Positions 21,201-36,200 of a stretch of DNA of 64,000 nt are shown here, in pieces. This DNA comes from Certhia americana (lineage: Eukaryota > Chordata > Aves > Passeriformes > Certhiidae). The position numbers and the translations under genes were made by a program. The DNA is taken from the NCBI GenBank assembly GCA_018697195.1, contig CM031858.1, positions 126,545,214-126,609,213 on the forward strand, in the 5' to 3' direction. The notes under the pieces were generated by a model. The model did not search any database. It was not told where the DNA came from and was given only the letters and a program-made list of their open reading frames with translations. Position 1 is the first letter of the stretch. Every line of letters begins with the position of its first letter.

Positions 21201-24200
21201 GTAGGGAGCGGCGGCCGGGGCCGTCGGGGCGGCCAGAGGGGTCCCGCGGGGAGCACTTCCCGCCGCTGGGCTCGGCAGCTCCCGCGCCCTCGGGAGAGCT
21301 GGATGAGCTGCAATGCTTTGCAGCGTGAGAGCCAGCCGATTTTTGTCTCGGCGTTCTGCAAGGCAGGCGGCTGAGAGCGGTCCGTGCGTGCGGCATCGCC
21401 TGCAGAGCCGGGCTGGGCTTGGCTACGGGTCGGGTCTGCCGCGTTCCCAGTCGGGATTTCGTTCGCCCGTTTGGCTGAAAAGTTGCGTGCACTGCTGGAG
21501 TGCTCTAGACAGCTGCACTGATCGGAACTGCTGTACCAGCAGTGCTTTTCTGATTCCAGCTGTGTTCTGCTTCTGCTACACGGTGGGAAATCCTAATTAC
21601 CTAACTGGGTTATTTAAATGTATAACTATGCACCTAGGAGGAGATGCTTTGGGATTTTAGATGTTCCGTGGTTTCCTTCATGTTGTCAGCCTTTGAAGTC
21701 CCAAGATGGGCTCATCAGCAGTCTTAAAGACTTTGCTCTGTTTTGCATGATCTTCAGTCATGCAAACGCTGATCCAGTGTGCAGACGGTCTCACAAGTCA
21801 TGCAAGTAGAAATGAAAGTGTTTTTGTAAATTGTAGGCTCAACTCTGATAAAATACATAGACTATCTTATATTGTCTGTACACAGAGAAATGAAACACTG
21901 TGACAGTAAAGGGAGAAAGCTGTGTATTTGCATATACTAATGCCTATAAGAATATGCTTTGTGTATATTATTACTTAGACTTTGGAATACTGTTTGTGCA
22001 AGTACTACCTTTCCTTCCTGGCTCTTATGTTCCATCTTTTCTGGATGGATATACTTTTCCTGAAAAACTGGGTGGTGGTGGTGGATCACAGAGATGTTGC
22101 AATGATTGGGAGTGTTATCTTCTGTTGTGCAGTCTACCCTACCCCTCCCCTGAAGACGTAAATGGGTCTTGTTTTTCAAATTTTTTTCTCCATGTGTTTC
22201 TATGCTTTAAGCTTCACCTGCACTGTCCAGATAAGAAGCCCACTTTCCCTCCCATATCCTATCTCTTCTTGTTTGCTATTCTCAACTTCTAGAGAGGAGA
22301 GGCCACCAGAATTATTACTGAGGTGGCCCTGGACCTTGCTTGAGTCTTGTCTCCATATAAAACTGTACCTATTTCTGGAGTCCTGGAGTTCCTCTTGGTG
22401 TCTGCAGAGCTGTTTCTCTCACTTATTCCTGTCTTTTGGCTGCTGTTGCACAGGAACTTTTCCCCCTTCTTAAATCTGTTATCCCAGAGATACTAGCACT
22501 GCCTCTGATGGGCCCAGCCTTGTCCAGCAGTGGATCCATCCTGGAGCCAGTGGACACTGGCCCTCTTGGACATGGAGAAAGCTTCAGTAGCTTCTCACAG
22601 AAGCCACACCTACAGCCTCCCTGCTACCAGTCTCTTGTCACACAAACCTAATGCAGAAGTTCTTGATTACTTTGATACATGTGTTTCTGAAATGCATGAA
22701 GGCATTATTTTATTTCTGTGAAAACTTTGTCCTTTGCTTTCTTTCCACTTTTCTTACCTCAGAGTTTTGATGTTGCTTATCTGTGGACGCAAAATACGGA
22801 AATCTTGAAAACTGGCTTCAGTGTGGCATCATGCTTTTCATTGCTGCTTGTGGTTCCTGTCAGGAAGGGAACATTTTCATCCCTTGAGTCCTTTTTTGCT
22901 TACAGGGGAATTGCTTTAGTTAAAGACAAATCACAGAATGAGTAAGGTTGGAAGGGACCACAGTGGGAAATCAATTGCCTTCAGTTTACTATATGTTTAA
23001 TGAAATATATGGTCAACATCTACGTGTGTTGTCTTTTACTGCAAAAATTTCTCTTGATCTAGTTACTACTGTAATGCTGAGGCATTTTATATATAAAAGG
23101 GATATTAATTCATAGAATCATTTAGATTGCAAAAGACCTTCAAGATACTTCAGCTGAGCCATAACTCCTTATACTTTTTTTCTTTCTGAGAATATTTACA
23201 TAATTTCAATATCTGCTTTCAAAAAGGTGCCAATTTTACCCATAATGAATTTTTAATTGTTTTTGTTTGAGCTCATCTTACTGTAACCTAATATGCAATC
23301 AAATTGCTTGCAAGCCTAAGTTTATAAATTTGAACACTCTGTGTTTTATAAGCTGGGCAATAGATTCTCTTTAGAAATAAATGAGGATGTGATCCTGTCA
23401 ATGTCAGACCATACTAAAATAATGAATTTTCTATATATAATAACAAACTGTAAAAGAATACCAAAAAACCCTTTTTCACCTGTACATGCTCCATTTATGC
23501 ACATATAGAGGCTCACTGGAATTCAACTGTATCCTGTAGTGTCTTCACTGAGCTTGTCTCAAGTTATCCTGGTGATGAAATTTGTAAGCTTTACCTTCAG
23601 CTGGATCAAAATGCAACACTGTGAGGTGCTATAGTGAGTTCTGTTTCCTGGCAAATTCCTAGCTGCCTTCATTGTGAGATCTGTTTCATGAAGTGGATGT
23701 GTGAAATGCTGGTGAGTGGTATGTGCAGTGATAGTCTGACCTAAATGTATCATTGCCTGTGGTAATGCTGTGTCCAAAATAAAGGAATGAAATCTTCAGA
23801 GCAGATGGTTCAGTTTTTTGTCATAAATCTCAGTCACAATGGCTTTGATTGTTAAGAGCTATTAGAAAATTGCCTCTAGCAAGAGAACATTTTCTCAACA
23901 GCAGGAGAGGATTTCATAAGTTCAAAAACTGGTATATTAATCACTTTCATTCACTAAAGGAAAAAATGAAGGGAGGTGAATTAATGAGTTTTACTCCCCA
24001 GATATGTCTTAAAGTGCATATTTAGAAAACTAAAGTGTACATTATTTTAATATGGAGGCATCTAATTCAGATCTGAATTCAAAAAAATTTTTACCCTTGA
24101 GATCCCACTGGCTTAAATCTGATTGTATGGCATGCATTTGAGCATCTCTTTCAACAGTAATGACTTTTTTTTTACAACAGTCATACACAAAGTTAGCATT

Positions 24201-27200
24201 GGACTAGGGTCTGTAGAAATAAATTGAGTCACAGTTTTCCTAGAATGGCAAAAGCGTGGTAATTGTACTAGATTGCTGGTAGATTACCTAGTAAGAAATA
24301 CTTCTTCATATAACCTAGTGGCACAAAATGAGCTGAAGTTTCCTCATATCTTCCTATATGTTTGGAAAGGTCAGATGTCTGGTAGTTTGTTTACTGGTAG
24401 ATGATAAATCACAATAGCAAAACAGTGTTTGGTCATCTGAACCAAGAACAAATGCCAAATCAGCAATAATGCCTTTTAGAACTGAATATTACTGTTAAAT
24501 AATTAGGTAGTGATAGAATCACAGCCTTGGGTCCTCTTTTTGGCAACTTTGTATTATTTCTGAATGCAAGTCATCTATATTATTTAATTCAAATAACTAT
24601 AGTTATTTCTGAGACAGAGCAATAGGAGACCAAGGAGTTAAGCACATAAATATATTCTTGCCTTTTCTCAGTTGAGGTGCATTAGAAATATTAAAATTAA
24701 GCAGCAATAAGCTATTTCTAGGCATCCCAAATCACAGTAGTGAGGTATAAATTATGAAGTGGTTCTTCTTACAAATAAAATTTTGTGTTGCATCCTTAAC
24801 TACAGGAGATTAGACGCTAAACACAAATAAAATTATATTTTAAACTGTATGTAATTAGAATATTGAATAGCTTTGATGACCATTTGTGAACAGAATTAAG
24901 TTTAAACTGTTTTATGTTTCAAACCAGTAGGATTTTTATCTTCTGCCTTAGAGTCTATTTCCTTATTGAGTTTAGTTAATCAAGTAATTAACAGAAGTAC
25001 TTTTTAACAAATCAAGACTGAAGGCCTTTGTCTCTGTTCTGAGGCTTAAGTCTTAGGCTATTCTTTACAACTTTTTCCCACTTCTGTTTTCAGTGCTGCT
25101 CAGAGGAGAATCATTCTCTGCCCAGGTGCTGTGCAAGCTGCAGCCCCCCGGCGCTGTAGGTGCTTCCTCCTTGATTTACTGCAAGGGTGTATGGGTGCTT
25201 TTAGCACCTGTGAGTTTCTGCGCTGTCTTCACGCCTACTGAAGTTGAGGAAAGAAAAATATCTAACAGCTTTTGATGTTAGGCTATTAACCACTGCATCA
25301 TACGTTTTCATCCTTTTTTGTCATAATTTTTATTTAAGTGCTAACTCATCCAGAAAGACCCAAACCCAGTTTTTACACTGAGATTAGCTATAGTCAGTAT
25401 AGGGAGTTAGTTATGAGGATTTCCAGTGATGCAGTTTTTATTTTACCCAGTTCTGATACTCATATAAAGTATTTCTTATATCCAGTCTCTCAATTGATTT
25501 ATTATGCTTCTTCCCATTACAAGCCTGGAGCAAAAACAAGTGCTGTGCTCTTCTTAGTACTGAAGGATCGTTTGCCCTGCAGACTTTCACCTTTCTCTTT
25601 TTCCTTTCTTCTTTCCCTTTGCTTTCCCCTCCTTTCCATCCTAAACCTTGTTTTCTGTCTTTATAGAATATATTCCCCAGGCAACTTATTGTTCGTATTT
25701 TTCTTTACTCTCTTATCCAAATACAGTTAAACAGTGGCACATATATTCTTATTGTGAATTATTGGGAACTCTCTGATGTGTAGTAGGTAACAACAGGTAA
25801 CTCAAACATCTTCTCAATGAAGCTTTTCTTGCTCTTTTAGGATGTCATTTGCCATTTTCTCATGTCCACATTATTGATTTATTAGCTTTTCAGGTGACAT
25901 TTGTCTTAGCCTGCTTGGAGAGAGGAAGGTTGAGATGACTAGTATTGATTAACAGCTATTGATTAACAGTCCTATAATTTCTGTCTAGGTCTGGTGAATG
26001 GTGCTGCATCTGTTCTCATCAGCCAAAGGCAGTAGAAATCCAAACCTCACACAGACATCACTGTCCTGAGGGTTCCTGTGTTTTGATTTTGTCAGTGCTG
26101 CACTAGTGTGCGTATATGTGTGCCCGTGTGCATGGACACTTCATGATTAGAGGGTGACAGTCTTTCTTGAGACAGCTGGTGTGCACAGCTGGTGGGCTGG
26201 GAGGAGGTGATCAGAGGTGCAGTGTTTAGGTTCCAGGCACTGCCATCAGGCTCCAGAAACCACTCAGCATTTTCTGACATCACCAATCACCTTTTTTGAC
26301 AACTCCCCATCTCGTTCAGAATGATCAATGGAACATGTGTTCTTAGGTCTTTTGCAGGAAACGACTAAGGCATAAAAAAATCCTTAATGCAGGGATTTGC
26401 ACAGAAAAGAGGTAATCTTTAAAGACACAATGAGACATGATACTAGGTGAAAATGGCATGTCAAAAATTTATTGGGACATAGTGCCTGTTGGATACAGGA
26501 TGCCTGATTTGAATGAGCATTTGTTGTATGTGCCTTGTGCATAGCTGAGTCTTACCTGTAAATAATTATTTACATACTGTATGTGGCCTTGTCTAAAGGT
26601 GCATGCAAGGTACATGAAGGGGTCCTGAGAACTGCTATTGCAATATGATGCAGCAAAAGTAGCTGAATATTTTGATCTGTCTTTTCCTGATGCATCCTTT
26701 TTGAATTTAAAAGATGCAGATGAGGACAATTCAAACAGATCTTTCTTTCATAAAAATCAGGATGCTGTCAGCAATTTAGACTTCTCCTCCAATGCATTGC
26801 AGGGCCTTCCCACTGGAAGGAGGTATTTCCTGTCGCTAATGGAGACCGTCAGTCACCCATTGACATCAAAACTGAGGAAACCAAGTATGATCCCTCCCTC
26901 CGTCCTCTAAATCCCAGTTATGATCCAGCTTCTGCTAAAATCATCCTTAACAACGGACACTCCACCAGTGTGGAGTTTGATGACACCGTCAACAAATCAG
27001 GTTTGTTCCTTTACTCTTGCACTGTAACTTCCTCCACCAGTTCCTAAATAGAATGCCTACAGCCTGGGCACATCTCACTGCTGGGTATGAACTCCTTATA
27101 AACAGTAAGGCTTTGCTTCTCTGGATGAGAAATTCCTTTTTCCCTGTCTTTCAGCATGATACAGTGTGGGAACATATTTGGACACAAGTTCGAGATTGTG

Positions 27201-30200
27201 TTTCTCAAAAAGTGCTGGAATTCCATACTCACAAGAGGGGTTTGACCCACCTCCACCAGCTGGATAGTGCCGGCCCCCTATTTGAACATTGTTGTGTACA
27301 ATTTTTCAAATGCTGCTCTCTCTCTCTCTCTCTCTCACTGCAGGTGAATCCTTTATGTCTCATTACAGGTTCATTCCAACCGAATCACTCAAATCTCTTA
27401 TCTGAATTTAGCTGCAGGTTTGGTTATATGTTTTCCCCCTTTTTACAACCTATACTCATTCTTATGTCAGGTAAGGGCCAATACAGAACAAGTGAAGTAG
27501 CTCCCAAGTAATCCCTTTTCTTCTCTGAAAGGTATTGTTGCCCCAGTCTTTTCCAAGAGTATGTAGCATCCCTTTTTGCAAGCAATAATTCTTATTTAGA
27601 AGCTCTCTGGTTTATCACAGTCTTTGTGAAGTTAGTGCCTTCGTCTTTGAAACCTTCTCTTGGATTTTGGGCAAGCCAGCATGCCTCCCCTTGTAGCTGT
27701 AGGAGTGCAGAATCTTCAAGCAATAAAATCATTTTGTGGCTGTGTGAGGTTTAGCTGAGGATCCAAGACCATAAGATGTTTTCACAAGTGTCAAAGCCAG
27801 AGAGAGACTACCTTTGATAACCCGTTAGTCCTGAGGATTAGTGGCAAGAGGGAGAGACATAGATGGAGACGCTGTCATGTTTTTGTTTCCTGAACAGTCT
27901 TAGTTTTAGACTTTCTGTCAACATTGGATGTTGCCTGAAAGCCACCAGCTGACCATCAATGATCGGTCTGACCTTGTGTCAGATGCCACGGAACTTCCCA
28001 GAATTAATCTCTGCTTCGAGCCTAGTAGATGCTGGTGAACTAAAGCACATCTCTTAGAAAAATATACAATCTTGATTTCAAATTTTCCAGCGATGGTGAA
28101 CCTACCACAGCCTTTGGTAAGTTGTTCTAATTGTTAATTACCCTCACAGCTTTAAAGAAAAACAGGTAATGAATGTGAATACACCAAGAACCTCTTCCAC
28201 TCTCTTAACTCCATCCATGGAGTGACAGGGCCTGAACACAGTGTTTCTCTAGGCTTCCCCTGGTACCAGCAATGGTAATGCAATCCTGCTTACTTACAGC
28301 CTTTCCTCAGGCCATATCTCCAAGGATATTGTTCATATCATGGCAAAGCACTGACAGATGTTGATCAGATAATTAACAGATGGAATCCTCAGTCTCCTTC
28401 AGTAGACTACATGTCCTCTATGCATGGATGAGATTCTTCAGTCCTCTACCATAAACTGAGTAATTCACTATTTTCCCTAATATTTGTCACTGACAAACTT
28501 TATCAGTATTGTTTTTGTTTTCTTTCAGGTCATTGCTCAAAAAAATACTGAATTTTCTAGGGCCCAAATTTGGCTTCTGGGGCTCCTCGGTGAAGTAAGA
28601 ATTCCTGCCATGTGTTCGTTTCATGAAAAAAAATCAAATTAATTGGTACTAAATACATTAGCATCTTCTAATGCATTATTAACTGACTCACATATGAACC
28701 ATTTCCTCACTTTGGTCAGCATTGGAGCTGGGCTGTCAAGTCTGTAACTGTTTGTGTAAGTCTGTTTATGCTCTTTGCTCCCACATTAGCTCCATTCTTT
28801 GAAATTGTTCTATTGATCTTCTTCCAGCATTTTTCAAAATTCAAGATCCTGATATTTCCCTTAAAAACTTCTGACTACCCTCTTCCTTAATTACTGTTGG
28901 AATGAAGGGGTTTTACTGTCACTGTGTGATGTGGCACAAACACATCAACAGGCCATTTTCCACGTTTCTCAGCATAAGTATTTCACGCTGGTGCATTTCT
29001 GCATAATAGTTTTTCCTCAGCCAGTTAGAACAGCAATCTTTACACTTTTCTAGGATCATATGCATCCAAGTTTACAGTCCTTAAAAAAAGGAATTTAAAA
29101 GTGCCACTGCCTCATCTCCTCTGTTTGCTAAATTTATGAGCTGTGTAAATGCATGTTTCTGAGTTGAAGCTTTAAGGAAGTTAAATATTTTTCCCCAGAA
29201 AAAACAGTCCCAGTTCCTTTTCATTATCCAAACTACTTGTGTTAACAAATAGGCAACTTAAACATTCTTCTGTCTTTATTTGTTGTATTTTTTTCCAAAA
29301 AAAGTTTAAGTTTTGTACTAAACTTAGAAGAGAGAAAAAAATGCTATTGTGATCCCTACAGCTCTTAATTTAAAAAACATCTCCCCTCATTTCCCCTTAA
29401 AATTTCTATAATGAGCCAGTAAACTATTCCAGACTGATTCCCAAACACTCAGAGGACATATGGAGCTGGGAGAGTGGACTGATTTTTTTTTTTACTGTGA
29501 ATAAGGAATATTTCTGAGTGTAATTCACATTCAAGGCTCTGTGAAGAGATATTTTGATTCTAAGTCTGACAAGAAAATTATGAGCATTTGCAAAAGCAAA
29601 ATAATGAAAAGCCCACCCATATGCATGTTAGTTTGAATAGAATTAGAGCAGAACAGAATAGAAATAGAAAGAATAGAATAGACTCTTTCAGTTGGAGGGG
29701 ACCTGCAACGATCATCCTGTGCAACTGCCTGAGCAGTTATGGGCTAACCAAAAGTTAAAGGATGTTGTTAAGGGCATTGTCCAAATGCCCCTTAAACTCT
29801 AATACACCAGAAGCTTTGACAGCCTCTCTAGGAAGCTTGTTCCAGTGTTTGACCACCACTGTGGTAAAGAAATATTTCCTAGTATCCAGTTTAAATCTTC
29901 CCTGGCACAGCTTTGAGCCTTACCCGCTAGTCCTGTCACTGGATACTTGAGAGAAGAGACCAGCAGCTTCCTCTCTGCTTCCTCTCCTCAGAAGCAGAGA
30001 GCAGTGAGGACCCCTCAGCCTCCTTTTCTCCAAAACAGACAAACCCAAAGTATGTAGCTGCTCCTCATAGGATATGCTTTCCAGCCCTGGCAAATTGTCA
30101 GTAATATTGCAGTTGTACAATGCATATGTAGCATTTGCTTAATTTTATTTATGTTAATATAAACTCCTTTTCCTCAGACTTCAATGTGATATAACTGGAT

Positions 30201-33200
30201 CTAGTTGCAATTGAAGGAAATAGGCCTGAAAATTTAAGCTTCACCTATTTTTCACCAAATTTCAAAGAGGAAAATTAATTCTGCTTACTTTACAGTTTTA
30301 TGATCCTGCTCCTTATCATAAAACCTATATTTTGAGCTTAATTTCTTAGTGATTCTTTTGAATATAATCAAGAGAGGAAACTCTTGAGTGTTGTGAAATA
30401 GAAGTGTTTTCCCATTCTCAGAGAAATATCCCACCTTTACAATAACAGCATACCCTTTAGTGGACCATAACCCACTAATCTGCCCATAAATGCAATTTTC
30501 ATAGTCATATCCTTGACAGGTGAGGGTTTCTGTAGTACTTCCAAGAAATGGGAAGCCATCTGAGACAACTTATGAGCAAGAGCAGAGGAGTGTCTGAAGA
30601 CTGAAGTCTGGTGTGAGGTTAGAGGATGTGGGTAGAGACTCCCGTTCTCTCAGTGAAGCCTTTTCCTCTGCTTGGGTTTCCAGTGCTGACTGGGGGGCCA
30701 CTCAGCGGGACCTACAGGCTGCGCCAGATTCACTTCCACTGGGGATCCAATGATGAAGCTGGCTCTGAGCACACGGTGGATGGGATGAAGTATGCAGCAG
30801 AGGTAAGGCTTTATATGGAGTCAGCTGCACCTCTAAGCTTAGTTCTCCATTGCAAGAATAATGTTGCCCTTCCTCTTCCTGCTTTTCATCTTCCCCTCAT
30901 TTTACCAAAAGACAAGCGGTCTTCCTGAAGTGTTGCATGCTTGGTCCTTTCTCAAAGGAGAACCTCTTTGAAAGCTTTGGAGAGGATTAAAAAAGGAGTA
31001 CAGAAGACAAGAGCTTGATAAGAGCAAGACTTAATATTCAAGAGTTATTTTAAACTTTGCCTTTCATATTTTCTTTATTGAAGAACATTTTCAAAGTCAT
31101 CTTCAATGACAAAACCACAGAATTATTGGATTTGGGGCCTATGTAGTGTAAAGTTTATGCAAGACTTAGGAATGTTGCATTTTGTGGTGCACTTAGCAAT
31201 GTGGTGGTTATGACTTTGAGACCCACACTTTAATATCTGTGGGATGCCTGCTGTCATTGGGGTGGCTGCTGTCTGTGGGGTACTGTGCTTCAGTGGAGGT
31301 GGTATCCCACAGGGAGAAGTGCACCATCTGCTGTGGCATGGAGCATTCACTCCTGCTCTGTCTCCTTTGGTGCATTTGAGTAATCTGCAGGAGAAAGTTC
31401 TCAGTATGAGATTCCTCTTTGGAAACGGAAGTAACATGGAATATTTTAAGGAGATTGAGATCTTTAAAAACATATTATTCAGACAGGGTCAGAGTTTTCT
31501 GGGGTAAAAAAGAAGTAAAAAGTGTAAAAATAAACAGACAAATAAAAGTATTATCCTACAGAAAAGAATTATGTAATGTATGCACGGTGGTGTGATCAGA
31601 TTTTTCTGGAAATGCTATAAGAGATACTGGTCAGGAAAAAAAAAGATTGGTTTTCTAACACTAATGGGGAAAAGTGACATTTGCAGTGTTTAAAGGCTTA
31701 TGTTTTCCACAGGAACCAGGTGAGATGGAATATAAAGAATTAATAAAGGTGCTTTAAAACCATTAAGTACCAAATCCAAATTTCTAGCTGAGAAAATATA
31801 TGTTCCCATCTAAGAAACCAAATGGAAGGAGAAAATATGTCTGAATTTCTAGCCAGTCTAAAAGCCTTTCTGTTACCTGTTGGTTGGGTAACTCTCCACA
31901 AGAAGCCCTCTAGATGTCACTTTTGGCTTTGGGATAAGAAACTCAGAATTCAAATCAAGGCTTCTGAATATTGTTCACATAAAAGAAAATACCTCAGAAG
32001 GAGACATGAAGATGGTTTCAATGCTCATCTCTGGAAGGAAGATGCAAGCTTCAAGAAAAAGCATCGACTGAATTGAAGAAAGAATTAATGTACAGGTAAA
32101 GAAGACTGCAAGGTTTGGCCCTTAAGCCTGCTGGGAAGCAGAAGGGATCCATGGCTCCATTCTCTGTGACAACATATGGTCTGATCAAGGTCTCTTCACA
32201 AGCTGCAGTGACACAGCGGTGGTAAGACGGGATATATTCCTTAGAGAGAAATCACAAGCGAATGAGAATGGGTCTGTACCCAAAAGTGTTTCACACTCTG
32301 TTTGGGGGTTTTGGTTGTGGGAGGGTTACCTTGTTGGGGGTTTTTTGGCAAAGCTACAAGGGAGTGGGAGCGGACTTTTGTGGGAATTTTTCTTTTTGTT
32401 CTTTGTTGGGTTGTTTTTGGAGTGGTTTTTTTTTCCAAATCCACAATAAAGGTAATTTCTGACTGAGAGTATCTGTTTCCTTTTTGTTTATGTAAAAATG
32501 TAATTGTTCAATGTTGTTCAACATAGGTTCTGTGGACTTATAATAGGGAGCAGTGGAGACACGGTGACCCCCAGGATATTAATGCACTTGAGAAAGGTTT
32601 AGTGGACTGTGTTCTCCTCCTGGTTTAGTGTATAATATTTTTAGCAACTTTCCTTCAAGGATTTCTAAGGCTGTGAGCCAGCATGCATGTCGTTGTGGCT
32701 GTACATGTATTATTATTGACTACAGTGGGATTCCTTACTTGCTGCAAGTTATGTTTCAGCACTTTGGGGCCCAAATGCATAACAAACATTGGTATCAAGT
32801 AAGACCAAGTAAGAGTTCCATTTTATAAATATGGAAAATTGAAACTCATAGAGGTTAAGCAAGGATTGATATTTAGAATAAAAACCTTCCAAATAAAAAT
32901 CCAAAGATCCCTATTTCAACCATGCAGCTATGTTGCTTCACATCGAAATCCTTTAAAGCAAGTTTCAGCTAAATTTTCCTAAACTTTTCTTACTTTACTT
33001 GTCTTGTAGGTGCAGTATTCCAAAAGGAAGCCTTTTTCTTCATGGGTTCATCCCAGTTTAAGTCATTCAATGAATTGTTTTTCAGCATTCTTGAAGTTCG
33101 AAATCTGAAAATATGGTCACCGATTTTAGAAAAGCCAATCTCACGCCCTGCTTCCAAGCATCTTTAACTAAAACTATCTGTAATAAGATTTTCTAATCCT

Positions 33201-36200
33201 TTGAGGATTTATGAAAGTAATTAATGTTTGTGAAGTACTTAAGAGTTAAGTGCTGTGTGAGTGTGCTCTCTCCAGCTTGGTAGTCAGACCATTGCTCAAG
33301 GCTGGAACAACCTGGCAGTTCCTGGGAACCAGGAGCTCCTGTCATGAAGTGTGGTCAGGAATTAAGAAACCTGATTTAACAGGAGGGACTTAAGCGGCAT
33401 GGAAGTAGACATCACAGGCTTTTCCTCTTTACTCCTGGCTGGGTAGTGTCTTTAAGCTTCTTAAGCAAATGTGATAGGACACTTCCAGAATAATGCATGT
33501 TTAGAAATGCAAATGCTCAAACCTGAGATAAGCAAACTGCTTGTAAGGGCATCACATCTGGTAGTCATAGAAAATAACATTTGAAAAGTGTCAGAAATGA
33601 AATGCTGATGTTCCCTTAAGCTAAACAAGGGAAAAGGGGCCAGTGCAAGTTTAATGTGTATTTGCCTGTATTCTAGCTATTTATGTGGATGATTAATGTT
33701 GCTGAAAGCTTGATTAAAGAAAAAGAGGAGTAAAATACTAATGACATCCTCATGAATTTCAATCACTTTTTAAAATCAGCTGTACTAAAAATGGATTTAA
33801 AACCTCTAGTTATATAACCATGGACTTTTTTTTTGTCTTAAGTTCTCAGTTCAAAATCTGGGGACTCAACAGCAATTTGACTGGCCCTGTGGTGTGCCAA
33901 TTGCTGCTACATTTATAATAATCTCAGCCACTGGAAATGCTTTTGCCATTTCTGTGAACTCCATATTTACTGATTTCATGAAATATCTGCCTTTAGAACA
34001 CTGAATGATTATGCATGCAATAGAGTGAAATAAAGTGTCAAACCCAGTAAAGTTGTAATATTCATTTGCCACTACTTGAGTTCAGCGAGAGTTGATGCTG
34101 TCTGTCTTGCTTTTCAGCTTCATGTGGTCCATTGGAATGCAGAGAAGTATTCCAGTTTTGTTGAGGCAGCTTGTCAGTCAGACGGACTAGCAGTCATGGC
34201 TGTATTTCTGAAGGTAAGAAGAAAATGCTTCAGCCCTCATAATAAATCTGAATTATAAGCCTAAAGAGATAATGGTGATGGTTGGTGTAATTATTGCTAA
34301 ACAGATACTTATTTTATACTTATTTCCTTCACAGAGTTTCATTGCCAATATAGAAAGCTGTGCTTCATTTAAGAGTAAAAGTATCAGCTTAACAGATTAT
34401 TTCAAGACACTTCAGTTTGCCTAGTCTGCAAACCCATATAACATTAGATGTGGAACTTAATTCAGCAGCCTCTATTTGGATCCCAGTAACTTTTTCTTGA
34501 CTAGCATGTTCCTTTAGGGGGAAATCTTGATTTAAAGGTCTCCTTAATGACTTGTTTATGAGCTGGTAGTTTCTTCTAGAAAATAATAATAATTTAAAAA
34601 TGCAAAACCAGAAACTGGAGAATTCCCTAATAATTATTTTATACATTTTGCCTTCTCTACCTAAGATTAAATTCATGCAACAGCTTCACTGACTTCTGTA
34701 TGATGAAACAGATGAGGAATTCAGACAATCTATGGCAAGAGATAGGGCTTTGGTCAATTCTGTGGTTTCTGGTGGCTGACACAGCTTCCTGAGAGCAGCT
34801 AGTACTGGTGCTGGCACAGACAGAGAGCCATTCCATGCAGCAGTTGCAAAGAACTGCTTCAGCCATTCAGTAATTCTGTCTTTCCAGTTTGCATTACAAT
34901 TGTTCAAGGGAAGTGTCACTGGATTTTTTAGCACACAAATTCTGTTTGGAACATTCTTACATAAGAACAGTGTTTTCCATGTTATAAGCAGTTTAAATTT
35001 CTGATGTTAGTCTGTAACTTTTAATATCCCACATATTAAAACATGAAAGATAAATTGTTTCTATTCCCCTGTAGTGAAAAGTTTGTAATTCTTTTGTAGC
35101 CAAAATAATTACTTGGAGTAGCCAGGATACTATGAGCAGGGGAGTGGATCTTCTTTACCACCAGTAGTATTTCTAAGGACCAGCGAGTCACAGGCTTGTA
35201 CTCACAAAATGGATAAGATCTTATAGTCACTTCAGTTATATAAAGAAGTTTCATTATGAATTTTCTTTTTATTAATTTTTGTTGCTTTTCTTTGGAGCTC
35301 CAGTGTTTTTTTTTTCTTTGGTGTTAATAGATTGGTGAATGCAACCCTCAACTGAACAAGATTACTGACCGCTTGGACACCATCCGAATCAAGGTGAACA
35401 AGTGCTTCTAAAAGAATACTAGCTAATATTGTTTGTTTTTGTTGGGATTTTTTATTTCTTGGTAGGGTTTTTTATTTTTTGAAACCTTGTTGCTACTCCC
35501 GACATCTTCATGTTTCCTTATCCATAGCGATTGATACCTGATTTGAGAGAGTTTGTATGCATGTTGTTTAAGTTGAAAACTAAGTAGACAAAAAATAATT
35601 TTTACACAGTACAAGATCAGAGGAAAAGGCTAATTCCTCACAGAACCCAGTCTCTGATAAATCTGTTGCGATGAGGATAGTAACAAGGGAAAAACGTACT
35701 TTATGGAAAGTTGTAAAAAAGGTGAGGGAAAAGACTTCCTTCCCTGTTTTGCTGAGGTACAGGGTGAGAAATAACCTATTGTTTCTGTGTGAGAAATTGG
35801 CCAGACTCTCAACATGATGTTTCAGACAGACATCTCTGGCCTGGTATCAGTACAGCAAGAAACAGAAATAACTCCTGGGAAGAGTGAGTGGGGAGGGAAG
35901 CAAGTTGCAGTAACTTGTGGGGATACTCTGCCAGCCCCACAGAGACCACATTGAAAATCTAACATCTTCTGTCTTCTCCCCATGACTTCCATCTCATGGT
36001 CAACTATAACTTTGGGGAGCCTGTGCTAACATGACACCTTTCATGGTGTCCTGCTGGCATCAAGGAAAGTCACAGCAAAGCTATCACTGAGGTAAGACTT
36101 CATCAGAAGGGCAGTGATGAGGACCTCCTGTCATCACCCAAGATGCTGCCAGCCCACCTGATAGCAGAATAAGCTCTACCTCCTTTGGCATGATTTACCT

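Larger units (their letters stand above)
21201..26802 (+). other. CA13: CA13 intron 1
   Basis: This 5.6-kb intron begins in the CpG island. It holds LTR copy B and two short CR1 tails (22926-22970, 23110-23165); the rest is AT-rich without recognised features. Confidence 0.75.
27001..30683 (+). other. CA13: CA13 intron 2
   Basis: Contains a (CT)n run at 27316-27336 and a minus-strand CR1 at about 29630-30110; no other recognised feature. Confidence 0.75.

Noticed and set aside
26638..26910. 90-codon open frame overlapping CA13 exon 2
   Set aside because: It reads exon 2 in the wrong frame; the upstream part is intron ending at a clear acceptor.
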